NCBI GenBank assembly: GCA_030762895.1
Contig: CM061062.1
Span: forward strand, 283,336,397 to 283,400,396
Direction of reading: 5' to 3'
Source of the DNA: Sophora flavescens
Taxonomy: Eukaryota > Streptophyta > Magnoliopsida > Fabales > Fabaceae
DNA length: 64,000 nt
This document shows positions 42,721-53,499 of the stretch, piece by piece (within the stretch, counting starts at the first letter, position 1; each line of letters starts with the position of its first letter). Both the position numbers and the translations under genes were made by a program. Under the pieces are notes generated by a model. It was given only the letters and a program-made list of their open reading frames with translations. It did not search any database and was not told the DNA's origin.

Positions 42721-43169
42721 GGGTGTGTTTGTGAGTTGTTTTTGAGAGGGGAAATGAAAGGAAATGAAAGGTTTATTGGAAGGACACCCTTGTTTGTGAG
42801 AACAGAAAATTAGAGGGGGATCTTTTTAGGATTTTAATAAACCCTCCAAATCCCCCTCTTCCCACTTTTTTTTATTCTCCCAGTTTGATGTATTTTGGAG
42901 GAAAACTAACCTAAATTACTAATATGAGGTATTTTTGGAGAAATTTTAATTTTTATTAATATTATTTAAAGAATATTACTTGTGTTAATTTTTTTAAATA
43001 AGCGCAAAATTATAAAAGTAAGTCATAAACCCTACATTTCCTTCCCCTCGCATAAAACATACTCACAAACAAGGAGAGAAATAATCTTCTCCCTCTCATC
43101 CCCTCCCTCCAATTTCTTTCCTCTTTGATCACTTCCCTTTCCTTTCCCTCCTAACTAACAAACAAAGCC
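42721..43169. mobile_element. Harbinger/Tourist-type MITE
   Basis: 449 bp flanked by TAA (42718-42720 and 43170-43172). Inverted termini are GGGTGTGTTTGTGAG at the left and, reverse-complemented, GGCTTTGTTTGTTAG at the right. The similarity continues through purine-rich (left) and pyrimidine-rich (right) subterminal sequence such as GGGGAAATGAAAGG and CCTTTCCTTTCCC. A 3-bp TAA duplication with GGG..TGTTTG ends is typical of PIF/Harbinger MITEs. There is no coding capacity, so movement would need a transposase elsewhere. Confidence 0.78.
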
Positions 43170-43172
43170 TAA

Positions 43173-44335
43173 GGGTTTGATTTGGGTGGTTCATTTAGGT
43201 TACCCCCTGATTTATTTTATTGTTTTTCACAAAATATAACATAAAACTTCGATCATTGTCATAAGCAAAATTTGACCAACTAGAAAAAATAAGCAATTAC
43301 TCAGTTGATAAAATTGACTCTTAAATAAAATATAACAAATTTTTAAGTATAGATTAAGAGTGTCGGAGCATATTTTGATGTACATTTAGAGTGTTTCGTA
43401 TTCATACAATTTAGACCTTTATTTCCCATTATTTTTTAGAGGATAAACAACTCATAAATGTATATTGGTGGATTTTTTCACCTAAAAAGTAGAGAAAATT
43501 ATAAGTTAAATAAATTTCATAGAATAATGTTGATTGAAAATGAGATTTTTATATTAAGATATCTCATTAGAGTTGGCATTATTTTTTTTCCATACAAATG
43601 CAAGGCATGTGGATTGAACAATTACCTTTATCACACAAATCACATGAAAATAGTTTATCTTGCAATTCACATGAAAAGTGAAAACAATTATTGTGAGTCA
43701 TGTTCATATATATGGAAAAAAGTTGCAATAGCAAGAAGATAAATATAATAAGCAATGTAAGCATTACCGGATATTGAATCAATTAATCTTTCAATGTTCT
43801 ATGTTTGCTACAAATTCAAATCAGTCGCTATTCGTGATGAATTCATATTTGTCGCTGCTTGCAATGAATTCATATCCGTCACTATTTGCGATGAAATTGT
43901 ATTTGTGTTATTTAAGACGAATTCAAACATGTCTCTATTTATGACAAACTCAGCTACAAAAATATAATTTTTGCATTGGGGTGGATAAAAAATCCATTAT
44001 GACCCAGACCAGAACAACCCAGAAGAGAAGCAGTCAAACGAGCATGTCTTTTCGAGTTTACGGGTCTTTCGGCTTCTCCCTTTCAGTTACACACGAATAG
44101 TCTCGGACGGGCTCATATTGGGCAAACAAAAAATTATGATCCCGCCCATACCCGACTGAATACCCAATGCATATAATATATTTTTTAATTGTGATACTTA
44201 CTCCTCAGGTCCTTTTAGTCACTCTTATTCATTGGAAAGATAAAAAGCTGGCATTGGGAAGATAAGAACAGTGGCACAAAGCGCAAGGTTAATCAATTGA
44301 TTTCCCATTTCCAACAAAAAATTTCAAATTGAATG
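43173..44335. other. AT-rich DNA with a short GTCGCTATT repeat patch
   Basis: There is no convincing gene; the 94-codon frame at 43458-43742 has two CxxC pairs but no recognisable family. At 43820-43960 a motif (T/C)GTC(G/A)CTATTTGCGATGAA-TTCATAT recurs three to four times about every 33-45 bp. It is followed by AGCTACAAAAAT, which may be a worn CACTA-type subterminal end. Confidence 0.35.
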
Positions 44336-44340
44336 GTCAA

Positions 44341-44506
44341 TTTGATTTCTTTTCTGATTTATGAGTAAACCCATAAGTTTCTTCTAATTTATTCACACTC
44401 ATCTCAAAGAACCCAAAAGTTGATTTGATTTCTTTTCTGATTTATGAGTAAACCCGGAAGTTTCTCCTAATTTATTCATATCTCATCTCAAAGAAAACCC
44501 CCTAGC
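44341..44506 (+). repeat. 83-bp tandem duplication
   Basis: TTTGATTTCTTTTCTGATTT at 44341 recurs at 44424, and the next 60 bp (ATGAGTAAACCC.AAGTTTCT.CTAATTTATTCA..CATCTCAAAGAA) also repeat with few changes. It lies just upstream of the ORF at 44544 and resembles a duplicated leader. Confidence 0.7.
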
Positions 44507-44543
44507 AGCCTAACCCTATTGCGAATCTCCCGCCTCTCTGTCA

Positions 44544-44906
44544 ATGGTGTTAACATATCATATCCCTTCTCTCTCTCATACCGGACGCATCGTCACCTGC
44601 TTGCCTCCTGCCAGATATGAGCTCACCACTCACCAGATATGCCCCACCCAAGCCCATCTCCAACAACCTTGTTCTGTTACGACCGGCACCGCTGAGCTGC
44701 TCTGCCACATCTCTTTGTCTTCCACTCCTCCACGAGATGCATCACAGCTCTTCCGCCACGATTGGTTGGGAGCCGCTCTGCCATTTCATGTCTCTTCGTC
44801 TACCTCCTCAAGATGCACAACTCTTCAACACCCAAACCGTCGCATTGTGGAGTTGCCCACCAACAACAAGTACCCATATATTGAAGAGGTGCTTTTTTGT
44901 TGTTGA
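44544..44906 (+). CDS. Unassigned ORF, 120 codons
   Basis: An ATG-initiated frame in a locally GC-richer stretch following a pyrimidine-rich leader (CTCCCGCCTCTCTGTCA). The protein (MVLTYHIPSLSHTGRIVT...) is rich in Thr, Ser, Pro and His and has no family I recognise. An overlapping frame is open for 100 codons, so this could be chance in low-stop sequence. It ends just upstream of the Copia insertion at 44967. It could be the start of a host exon or a spurious ORF. Confidence 0.2.
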   Translation: MVLTYHIPSLSHTGRIVTCLPPARYELTTHQICPTQAHLQQPCSVTTGTAELLCHISLSSTPPRDASQLFRHDWLGAALPFHVSSSTSSRCTTLQHPNRRIVELPTNNKYPYIEEVLFCC

Positions 44907-44966
44907 ATATTTTATATAATATTAAATATTCCCTGATAGATCAAACAAATAGCCAACAGATCTCAA

Positions 44967-45269
44967 TGATAGTGCAAAGATGCACTCAGTCACTAACTTA
45001 CAGTACGCACTCTCTCTTTATTACTATCACACTTCCTCACACTCGTGCTTCACTCACACACACTTTAGGAAATATGCACACAGAGTAATCTGAAAAATAC
45101 TGAATGTACTTCACTAAATTTTATTCACCATCAAGTATGATATTTATACTACACATATGGTCCCACACTACTTGGGATAAGCTCTAACCACTTTAACTAC
45201 TTTAGCTCTAACTAATACAACAAACTAACCGCTCTAACAGATTAACTAACTAACTGAATTACATCAACA
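44967..45269 (-). repeat. 3' LTR of short-LTR Copia
   Basis: 303 bp. It differs from its partner by small indels (for example an additional AACTTACAGTACGC part) and a few substitutions. Confidence 0.92.
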
Positions 45270-45275
45270 CACCTT

Positions 45276-48200
45276 CTAATTCAAATTAGTTATAGACTGC
45301 ACACCAAGTCTATCTCTAAGTTCTACAAACTTTGCATTCTTCAAAGGCTTAGTTAGAATATCAGTCACTTGCACTTCTGTCCTGCAATGCTGCAACTCCA
45401 ATCTACCTTTGCTCATTTGATCACGAAGAAAGTGATAATTTATCTCAATATGTTTGCTCCTGCCATGAGGTATATATAGGATGTTTAGCCAAATCAATTG
45501 CTAACTTGTTATCAATCAGCAGCTTCATTGGTTTGGCTTCTCTAAATCTCAGTTCTTCAAGTAGAGTTTATAGCCATAGAGCTTGACAAGCTCCTATTGA
45601 AGCAGTCACATATTCAGTTTCACAAGATGATAAACCAACCATGAAATTGGTGTTTTGTCAAACATGAAAACATAGCCAGTGGTGCTTTTTCGATCATCTT
45701 TATCTCCACACCAATCTGAATCACAATAGCCAAGTAATTCAGCTGCTCCTTCACTTAGACTATTAGGATATAATATGCCAGGGTCTAGAGTACCTTTAAC
45801 ATATCTAAGAATCCTCTTAGCTGTAGTGAGATGAGACACCCTTGGATGCTCCATATATCTGCTTATCACACCAACACTATAGGCTAAGTCAGGCCTAGTG
45901 TTACACAAGTATCTCAAATAACCTACTATCTGCTTGTAGTGAGTAGGATCTATTGTCTCATCAGTGCCATCCTTTTGCAACTTGATTCAAGTTTCTGCTG
46001 GTGTACTAGCAGAATTACAATTCAACATACTAAACCTCTTCAACACATCTTCAGCATACTGCTTTTGAATTTTGAAAATACCCTTGATTGTTGGAGTAAA
46101 TTCAATGCCAAGGAAATAGGATAGCACCCCCAAATCAGACATTTCGAATTCCCTCATTATTCTGGTTTTGAAATCTGCAATCTACTCTTCACTGCTTCCA
46201 GTTATTAATAGATCAGCAATATATAGGCATACTATCAGTATGCTTGTTGCTGTGGAATGTCTAGCATACACTCCATGTTTTGTGGTGCATTTCACAAACT
46301 GCAGTTGCTTTAGGAAGCCATCAATTCTCATATTCCAGGCCCTTGGATCCTGTTTTAGGCCATACAAGGCCTTCTTCAATTTGTATACCTTGCTTTCATG
46401 CCCTTTCACGACATAACCAGGGGGCTGGGAGACATAAAATTCTTCTTCTAAAGGCCCGTTTAAAAATGCAGACTTCACATCCAATTGGTACAAGGACCAA
46501 CCCTTAAAGGTTGCTATTGCAACTACAAGCCTTTTGGTTTCAATCCTTGCTATAGGTGCAAACACCTCATAGAAATCCAAGCCAGGTTTCTACAGGAAAC
46601 CTCTAGCCACTAGCCTGGCCTTATACTTAGCAATGTCACCATTAGGCTCCACCTTTGTCTTGTAAACCCATTTCACATCAATAGGTCTTTTCTTCTTGGC
46701 AAGGTTACCAGCTCCCAAGTCTCATTTTTATCAATTGATATGAGTTCTTCCATCATAGCATATCTCCAACTTGGACTCTTCACAGCCTGCTCAAAACTGA
46801 TAGGTTCAGCTTCTGCTAACAGTGCAAAATGCACCAACTCTCCATCTACTGTGATTGCTGAGTCTGGAAATAGCTCATAATCATGAAACATTGGTGGCAT
46901 ATGTCTTTCTCTTTGTGAACTTCTGAGCTGAGTTTCTGTTGCACCTTCCACTTTGTCCTGATCATCATCAAGACTCATAGTAACACTGCTAACACTGTTG
47001 TCAGTCTTACTTGCCTCCCAATCCCAACTATTCTTTTCATCAATCACAACATCACATGCTTATCACAACTTTTCTCTTCTTAGGATCAAACAACTTATAA
47101 GATCCAGTTGTATGATACCCGAGAAGAATCATCTGCTCAGCTCTATCATCAAGTTTCTTTCTAAGCTATTCAGGTACATGCCTATAGCACAATGAGCCAA
47201 ATATTCTGAAATGACTAACATTTGGCTTCTTACCTGACCAAGCTTCCTATGGTGTTATTCATTGCAGCCTCTTTGTTGGGCTTCTATCCAATATGTATGT
47301 TGCAGTAGTCATAGCTTCACCCCAGAAGTAGGCAGGCATCTTCTTTGCTTTCAGCATGCTTCTTGTCATGTCAAGAAGTGTTATGTTTCTCCTTTATGTT
47401 GTTCCATTGTGCTGTAGTGTATATGGAGCTATCACCTCATGTATGATTCCTTCTAGGTCACAAAACCTCTGAAACTCATGTGAGACAAACTCACCCCCTC
47501 CATCTGTTCTAAGGACTTTGATAACCTTCCCACTTTGTTTTTCAACCATCCGTTTGATCTTTTGAAAAACATCAAACACTTCACTCTTTCTCTTGATGAG
47601 ATATAGCCACATTTTTCTAGAATATTCATCAATAAAAGAGACAAAATAACTCTTGCCACCTAGGGAAGTTACCTCAAAAGGTCCACACACATCTGAGGAA
47701 ATCACTACTAGCTTTTCATTTGTTTTAATTGGAATTTGTGACTTGAAGGACTTCCTGGTTTGCTTGGACTCACAACAGTTAGAACACACTTCATTTGGCA
47801 GCTTAATTGGAGGAAGACCACTCACCATCTTCTTGCTTATTAACAAGCTTAGACTCTTGAAATTCAAGTGTCCAAACTTGTGATGCCATAACCCACTCTC
47901 ACTGCTACATTCACTAGCAAGACAGTGATGCTCCGTTAGTTGAATACCAATCTTGAAGGTCTTGTTTTTTGACAAAGGAGCCTTCAAGATCAATCTCCCT
48001 TTGCTATCAAACACTTTCAACTGATTATACTCCATTTTCATTGAGTAGCCTCTTTACAACAATTGACCAAGTCTAAGCAAGTTGTTCTTCATGTTAGGAA
48101 CAAAAGGACATCAGTTATAGCAGCATGTTGACCATTCTTTTGCGGAATCATCACTCTTCCCATTCCTTCAGCAGTTACAGTGTTGTTGTCAACAAATTTA

Positions 48201-49257
48201 ACCTTGCTCTTCACACTTTCATCAAGGTTTGTGAACCACTCGTGATGGCCAGACATGTGATCGGAGCATCATGTATCAAGATACCACAAATCAGACCTGA
48301 CATCATCTGCATTTGTAGTAGCCATCAACAGAATCTCATCAGAGTCAGAATCTTCCTCATGAGTCATTTGAGCTTCTTCATGCTTTCTTGGAACTTTCTT
48401 GCCCCTACATTCATCTGCATAATGGCCCCACTTTTGACAGTTATAGCACTGCACATCTTTCTTTGAAAATCTCTTCTTCTCATGGTTTCTTCTCCCTCCA
48501 TTTTTATTGGAACAACCATCACTCTGATTTTGTTCAGAGTTGCTGCCTTGGCCCCTTTCTTGGTTCTTCCATTTGTTGTTCTTCCATTTTCCCTTCCCTT
48601 TGTGATTCTTGCCTCCATCACTCCTTTCTGTTTGGACTGAGCTTGTAAGGCTTGCTCAGTCTTCACAGAACTCCTCTCATTGAGTCTCATCTCTCGAGCT
48701 TCAAGAGTTGCTTGCAGTTCTTCAATTTTCATTGACTCAAGATCCTTGGACTCCTCCAATACAACAACTACTTGATCAAATCTACTAGTTAGTGTCCTCA
48801 ACACCATTTCAATTATCATTACAGTTGATGGCGTCTCGCTACCGGATTTCATTTGATTTGTTAGAGCTATCAATCTAGTAAAGTCATGACTTACACTTTC
48901 TTGATCAGTCATCTGCAGTAATTCATACTGCCTTCTTAGGGTATGCAATTTCACCTTTTTCAACTTGTCAGCACCCCCATAGAACCGAACCAAGCTGTCC
49001 CATGCTTCTTTTGCAGTTTCTGCTGATGAGATATTCTCCCAATTGTCAAAATTCATACATTGTTGTATAAGGAAGAGAGCCTTGCCATCTTTCTTCCACC
49101 TCAATTGGTTTGCTTCTCTCTACTCCTTTGTTGGATGCTTCTCAACCTCCTTAACACCTTCATTTACCACCTCCAACACTTCTTGAAACCGAAAGAGCAC
49201 CTTCATTTGTGAGCTCCATCTATCATAATTTTTTGATGTTAAGATTGGAAGATTCAT
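45276..49257 (-). pseudogene. Copia gag-pol polyprotein, several stops and frameshifts
   Basis: Order on the minus strand: gag from MNLPILTSKNYDRWSSQMKV (49257), capsid region with AWDSLVRFYGGADKLKKVKL and LRRQYELLQM; CCHC knuckle CYNCQKWGHYADEC (about 48445); protease remnant near 48250-48080; pre-integrase GLWHHKFGHLNFKSLS with CSNCCESKQ; integrase core SSDVCGPFEVTSLGG and LRTDGGGEFVSHEF; RT with FYEVFAPIARIETKR and YQLDVKSAFLNGPLEEEFY, ALYGLKQ; RNase H with YCDSDWCGDKDDRKSTTGYV, KHIEINYHFLRD and TDILTKPL to 45276. The RT active site reads CLYIADLLITG, so the first Asp of YxDD is Ala. Stops lie at 49120, in integrase near 47394 and in RNase H near 45610. Confidence 0.9.
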
Positions 49258-49319
49258 AAGAACATTTCTATTTGTGGATGCAATGCTTTCTCTCTCAAGC
49301 ACTAGGATCAAGAACAAAG

Positions 49320-49333
49320 CTCTATGATACCAC
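49320..49333 (-). other. Primer-binding site of short-LTR Copia
   Basis: The minus strand reads GTGGTATCATAGAGC next to the LTR end, a tRNA-Met-type site with ATAG in place of the usual AG. Confidence 0.75.
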
Positions 49334-49625
49334 TGATAGTGCAAAGATGCACTCAGTCACTCACAGTACACATACTCTCTTTATTACTCTCACACTTCCT
49401 CATACTCGTGCTTCACTCACACACACTTTAGGAAATATGCACACAGTAATCTGAAAAATACTGAATGTACTTCACTAAATTTTATTCATCATCAAGTATG
49501 ATATTTATACTACACACATAGTCCCATACTGTTGGGATAGGCTCTAACCACTTTAACTACTTTACCTCTAAATAATACAACAAACTGCTCTAACAGATTA
49601 ACAAACTAACTGAATTACATCAACA
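49334..49625 (-). repeat. 5' LTR of short-LTR Copia
   Basis: 292 bp, TG..CA, directly followed by the CTCAA target duplication. Confidence 0.92.
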
Positions 49626-49742
49626 CTCAATACCAAATATAAATATAGGTTTCAAATATACACCAAATAGATCTCAATATAAAAAATATAAGTATTATCA
49701 AATATACATCAAAAGGATGTAATATTAATATCAAATATATTA

Positions 49743-51024
49743 TAAATATGTTGTCCCCATATGTTGAAATCTCAATGGAGCAAAACATAGAAAAAGGGTT
49801 CTACGATTTCTGTAGCATCTAAACTTCTAGCAATTGCATTACTATTTGTTAAAATGCAAAACAGCTCTGCTATTGTGGAGCATAATGAGCTAGGATCCAA
49901 TTGGAGTAGCTTGAGACAATTATTAATAATGTCAACTTTTATCATGTCTAGTTCGCTTGGAGTCGTGTCTTTTCCCAATTTGATGAGAGCAGATATGCTA
50001 GCCTCAATAAGTTGATAGTTTGTACCAGAAACCAAGCTGGCAAGGAGATCCGCAACATTATAGTCTACTGCAAGCTAAATCTGTTGTTCATCTTCCAACA
50101 ATCTCTCATTAACACAAACCCCGGATTCTATTGTCATCCCAGAATCAGATCACATCGGTGATATAAGGGGTTCTATGCATTCTGAGGTAATTGGGTCTGC
50201 CCTGATATTGTTATTACCAAAAAGAGCAAATAAAGTTGTGCAACATGACACCTTAGTTGCAACTATGAAGCAGCAGAAGACAATACTATGTATAAACTTT
50301 CAAGTGGATTCCCTTCCACATCAGTAAAAAGAGATTATTTTGAGGAATTTCCTGAGGTTAACTTGATGAAGGTAATGAGAGCAGCCATCCTACTCAGTCC
50401 CATATGTGGTATTAAACATGTCAACCAATGGTCAAATGGTCTCTTTAGCTAATTCTGAGCCCCTAATACTTTCATCATCAAAAAGTTCATGAAGTGTTTT
50501 TTCTGCATAATATCTAGACTTTCTTGATCCAAGATCAAAACAGCTATGAGTTGGTTCAACAAACTTGATGATGCTATGTGTTTATCAAGGTCATGGTTGC
50601 AAAATAATATTTTCCACAACTCATAAATAGAAACCTTAGTTGAGTCTTGAGGGCTCAAGGACAGGTACTTGTTCAAAGCTTCCAAAGCTCCAGCTTCAGC
50701 CAAGATTAATTTATTTGTATCACTTTCATCTGCAGTGGATATCAAGAGTCTAACAACCACTAGTGGAGCACTAGCCCTTTCTGGTGATGGTCTCAAGAGA
50801 TCCACTAAGAGTAGTATAGATTCACATGCAGTAGTCCCCACTCTTACATCTTCTATTGTGAAAAGAAGATCCAAAACAATTTGATTAGGGTTTCGCACCA
50901 AACCAAACTCTTCAAATAAACCTATCAGGATTGACATATATGATTCTATATCGCCAATAATAGTTATCAATCCAGTAGCAACATCGAAATTTTCAATAAT
51001 CAATATTATAAGACATAAAGCAAT
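49743..51024 (-). pseudogene. CSI1-like ARM-repeat gene fragment (cellulose synthase interactive family)
   Basis: The minus-strand reading contains LFEEFGLVRNPNQIVLDLLF, EDVRVGTTACESILLLVDLL, GALEALNKYLSLSPQDSTK, then in other frames ALITFIKLTSGNSSK and VEGNPLESLY, and finally GTNYQLIEASISALIKLGKD and SSLCSTIAELFCILTNSNAI. This matches, in order, ARM repeats of CSI1/POM2-type proteins, which link cellulose synthase complexes to cortical microtubules. Only part of the long ARM solenoid is present. It contains stops and frameshifts (about 50450, 50060, 49770) and loses similarity near 49743. Its upstream end is cut by the CACTA element at 51025. No introns are evident within the fragment. Confidence 0.78.
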
Positions 51025-51450
51025 CACTACAAAAAAACAACTGTTTAGCGACCGGCATATTCGGTCGCTACACTTTCTAAATCGGTCGCTATTTAATTTA
51101 GCGACCGAATTAACGATCGATTAATGGTGGTGACTGAATACCTGGTCGCTAAGTTTTTAGCGACCAAAATATTAATTTGGTCGCTAAATGGCGACCGTAA
51201 TTTCGGTCGCTAAATAATAAAAAACGGTCGCTATAAGGTTGGTCGCATTGTTTAGGTAACCATTTTTAGCGACCAATAATCGGTTGCTAGTTCGGTCGCC
51301 AATTTTGGTTACTGTTAACCTATATTAGCGACGGATTTTCGGTCGCTATACCTCATCCGTTAATGTTAAATAAAGTTTAGCGACCGAATTATTGGTTTCT
51401 AATTCGGTCGCTAAACTGGTTATTATTATTTTTTAAATAAAATTAATTTT
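51025..51450. repeat. CACTA terminal inverted repeat and GGTCGC subterminal array
   Basis: After the CACTAC tip, about 16 copies of GCGACC or its complement GGTCGC occur in 370 bp by my count, many as facing pairs (TAGCGACCG..CGGTCGCTA). Dense short motifs in both orientations are the standard binding array for the CACTA regulatory protein (TNPA-type). The array ends where the T-rich sequence near 51430 starts. Confidence 0.88.
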
Positions 51451-51619
51451 AAAAATATTTTTTTTCTTTTTTTCTTTAAACGTTAGAAAAATTACTAATA
51501 AAACACACCAAATTACTAATGAAATATACAATCATAAGAAATAATAAATATATATAAAAAAAATAATCCAAAGTGTCATACAAGAATCGTTTAAAATCAA
51601 AAATATGAAGAAAAAAAAA

Positions 51620-53389
51620 TCAGTCATGATGAGGGGGAGGTGGAGGAATCCATTCATCCTCAGTGTCCGTACCACTGACGTCTGCTATCTGATCGTCCTC
51701 TGCAATAGCAGCATCAGTAGCTGGCGGTGGAACTGGAGGAGCGGCAGCAGGCGGCACAACCGTCATAGCATCACCCTGGGCAATTGGAGTGTGGATCCTC
51801 ATCTGCTCCAACACCAGCCACAGTGTCTGGCCCTGCTCGAAGCTCGTCTGCATCAGCTGCTGCTGTGCCTGAGTCACTGTGCAATCTGGTTCGCCATCTG
51901 CTGCTCTCTCTCGCTCTTCTCCCGAAGCTCCGCGTTCAGCTGCGTGATGGTGTCCTGCATTTGGTTGAACTGCTCCTGAGGGACGATATCGACGTAGGAA
52001 GGAGCAGGCGTGCCGGATGATGAAGCGATAAACTCGCCTCCCAGGTGTCCGAGGCCATACACGTGCCCCTTCTTGTTCCTGCCCCCGACGACCTCCAAAT
52101 AAATGGCATTATCATCAACGGAGATAGGAGAGCTGAGCCCATCACCAGTCAAAGCCTCATCTTGTGACTATGAGGCACGTGATATGACATCGTCCTTCTT
52201 CTCGTTGAAGCCCACCTACAAAGTATAGTTGAAGAGATTTAGTTAAAATTACATCCAATATTAACAAATCATTTATAATAAATTACAAGTAAACACTAAA
52301 TTGTTATTTTGCTTACAACATAGTTACGGGTCTTGTCGTTGACCCATGTCCCCGACTTCAACTTTTTCGTCCTCTCCACCAACTCCATAGCAGTGAGGTC
52401 CCGCTGTTTCTGTGCTTTCTGCACAGAAAAATATAATCTTAAATTCATAAGAATAATTAAAAATTAAAACTAATTAATTAAATAGTATATTAAGTGAAAA
52501 GTTTAATGTATTACCAGCTCGTCGTAGTGGGCAACCGCTGATTTAGACCCACCGGTCCAAGCACATGTGCCACCATCAGAAGCTCGATTACGCCGAGCTG
52601 TGGCCTGGATCTCCTGGAACTTCTCAGTAGCCCAGTACTGGTCCAGCTGCCTCCTGATCTCAGGATCCACCCACTTCCCCTTATTCTTATCCTGCCTCAG
52701 CTTGTTCATCAGATTCTTCATGACCAGTGAGCCTTTATGCTCAAATATGTCCCTGACGAGAGCCTCTAAAGCTACGTCTCACCTATACTCTTCCTGCAAC
52801 TTACAGTTGCTAGGAAATTCGTGTGTATATATATAATGTAAATTTAATTTAAATAACTTAATAAATTGTTACCTTAAACTCTTTAAACAACTGATCCCTA
52901 TGGCCCCCTAGGATGGCCTTCCGTGTAGGCCATGGACCATCAAACTTGCGTCGCAGGATCTTCGATATCGAATCAGAAGGGCCCTTCGCGGGCAGAAAGC
53001 TCAAAATTAGAGCATTAATAAATGTTATAAATAAATTAAAAAAACAAGTAAATAGAAATTAACGATACTTTATATATATTAAAAAATTAAATTAGCTTAC
53101 TCGTTATCCCCCCTGGGGATAAGAAGAATCCTCCTGTCGGATGGACCACGACTCTCCTGTCCCGATGATGATGATGGTCCTGTCGTAGGTGTGGATGATG
53201 AGGGTGCAGCCTGTGTACCGACCACATGAGGCTGGGTAGGGGGTGCAACTCCATCACCCTGAGGTGTCCCGGGCCCACAGAGAGTGCTTTGGTAGGGTGG
53301 TCTCGATCTGAAGGCTATGGGTCGGCCGACGAAGGGACTCTCGCAGCACGACCTCCACGACGACCCCTACCTCTAGAGGAATCTGCCAT
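51620..53389 (-). pseudogene. Ptta/En-Spm (Transposase_24, TNP1-like) gene remnant
   Basis: Exon-like pieces on the minus strand: MADSSRGRGRRGGRAARVPS from the ATG at 53389 to a donor near 53104; PSDSISKILRRKFDGPWPT (about 52985-52873); LMNKLRQDKNKGKWVDPEI with YWATEKFQEIQATARRNR (52797-52516); AMELVERTKKLKSGTWVNDK (52420-52318); and YLEVVGGRNKKGHVYGLGHL followed by a Gln/Glu-rich coiled coil (52215-51623). VVGG..KGHVYGLG is the hallmark of this plant transposase family, which binds the subterminal motifs. Frameshifts near 53280 and 51880 and a stop in the last exon break it. GT/AG-like borders are present. Confidence 0.78.
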
Positions 53390-53499
53390 CTGTGAAAAAA
53401 ATTAAAAGATGATTACACAACAGTGTAAATAATACAAAAATAAATTACCTAAGTAGAAAGGCATTTACACAATGAATTATGAAATAAATAAATTACCTA

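Larger units (their letters stand above)
44967..49625 (-). mobile_element. Full-length but dead Copia element with short LTRs
   Basis: Short LTRs (303 and 292 bp; TGATAGTGC to CATCAACA on the plus strand) are flanked by a perfect CTCAA duplication (44962-44966 and 49626-49630). PBS is at 49320-49333. One gag-pol region runs on the minus strand in the Copia order (integrase before RT). It is a separate family from the SIRE-like nest. Lineage within Copia is not assigned. Confidence 0.92.

Noticed and set aside
43458..43742. Zinc-finger gene with two CxxC pairs
   Set aside because: Low-complexity AT-rich context, no recognisable family and no neighbouring exon.
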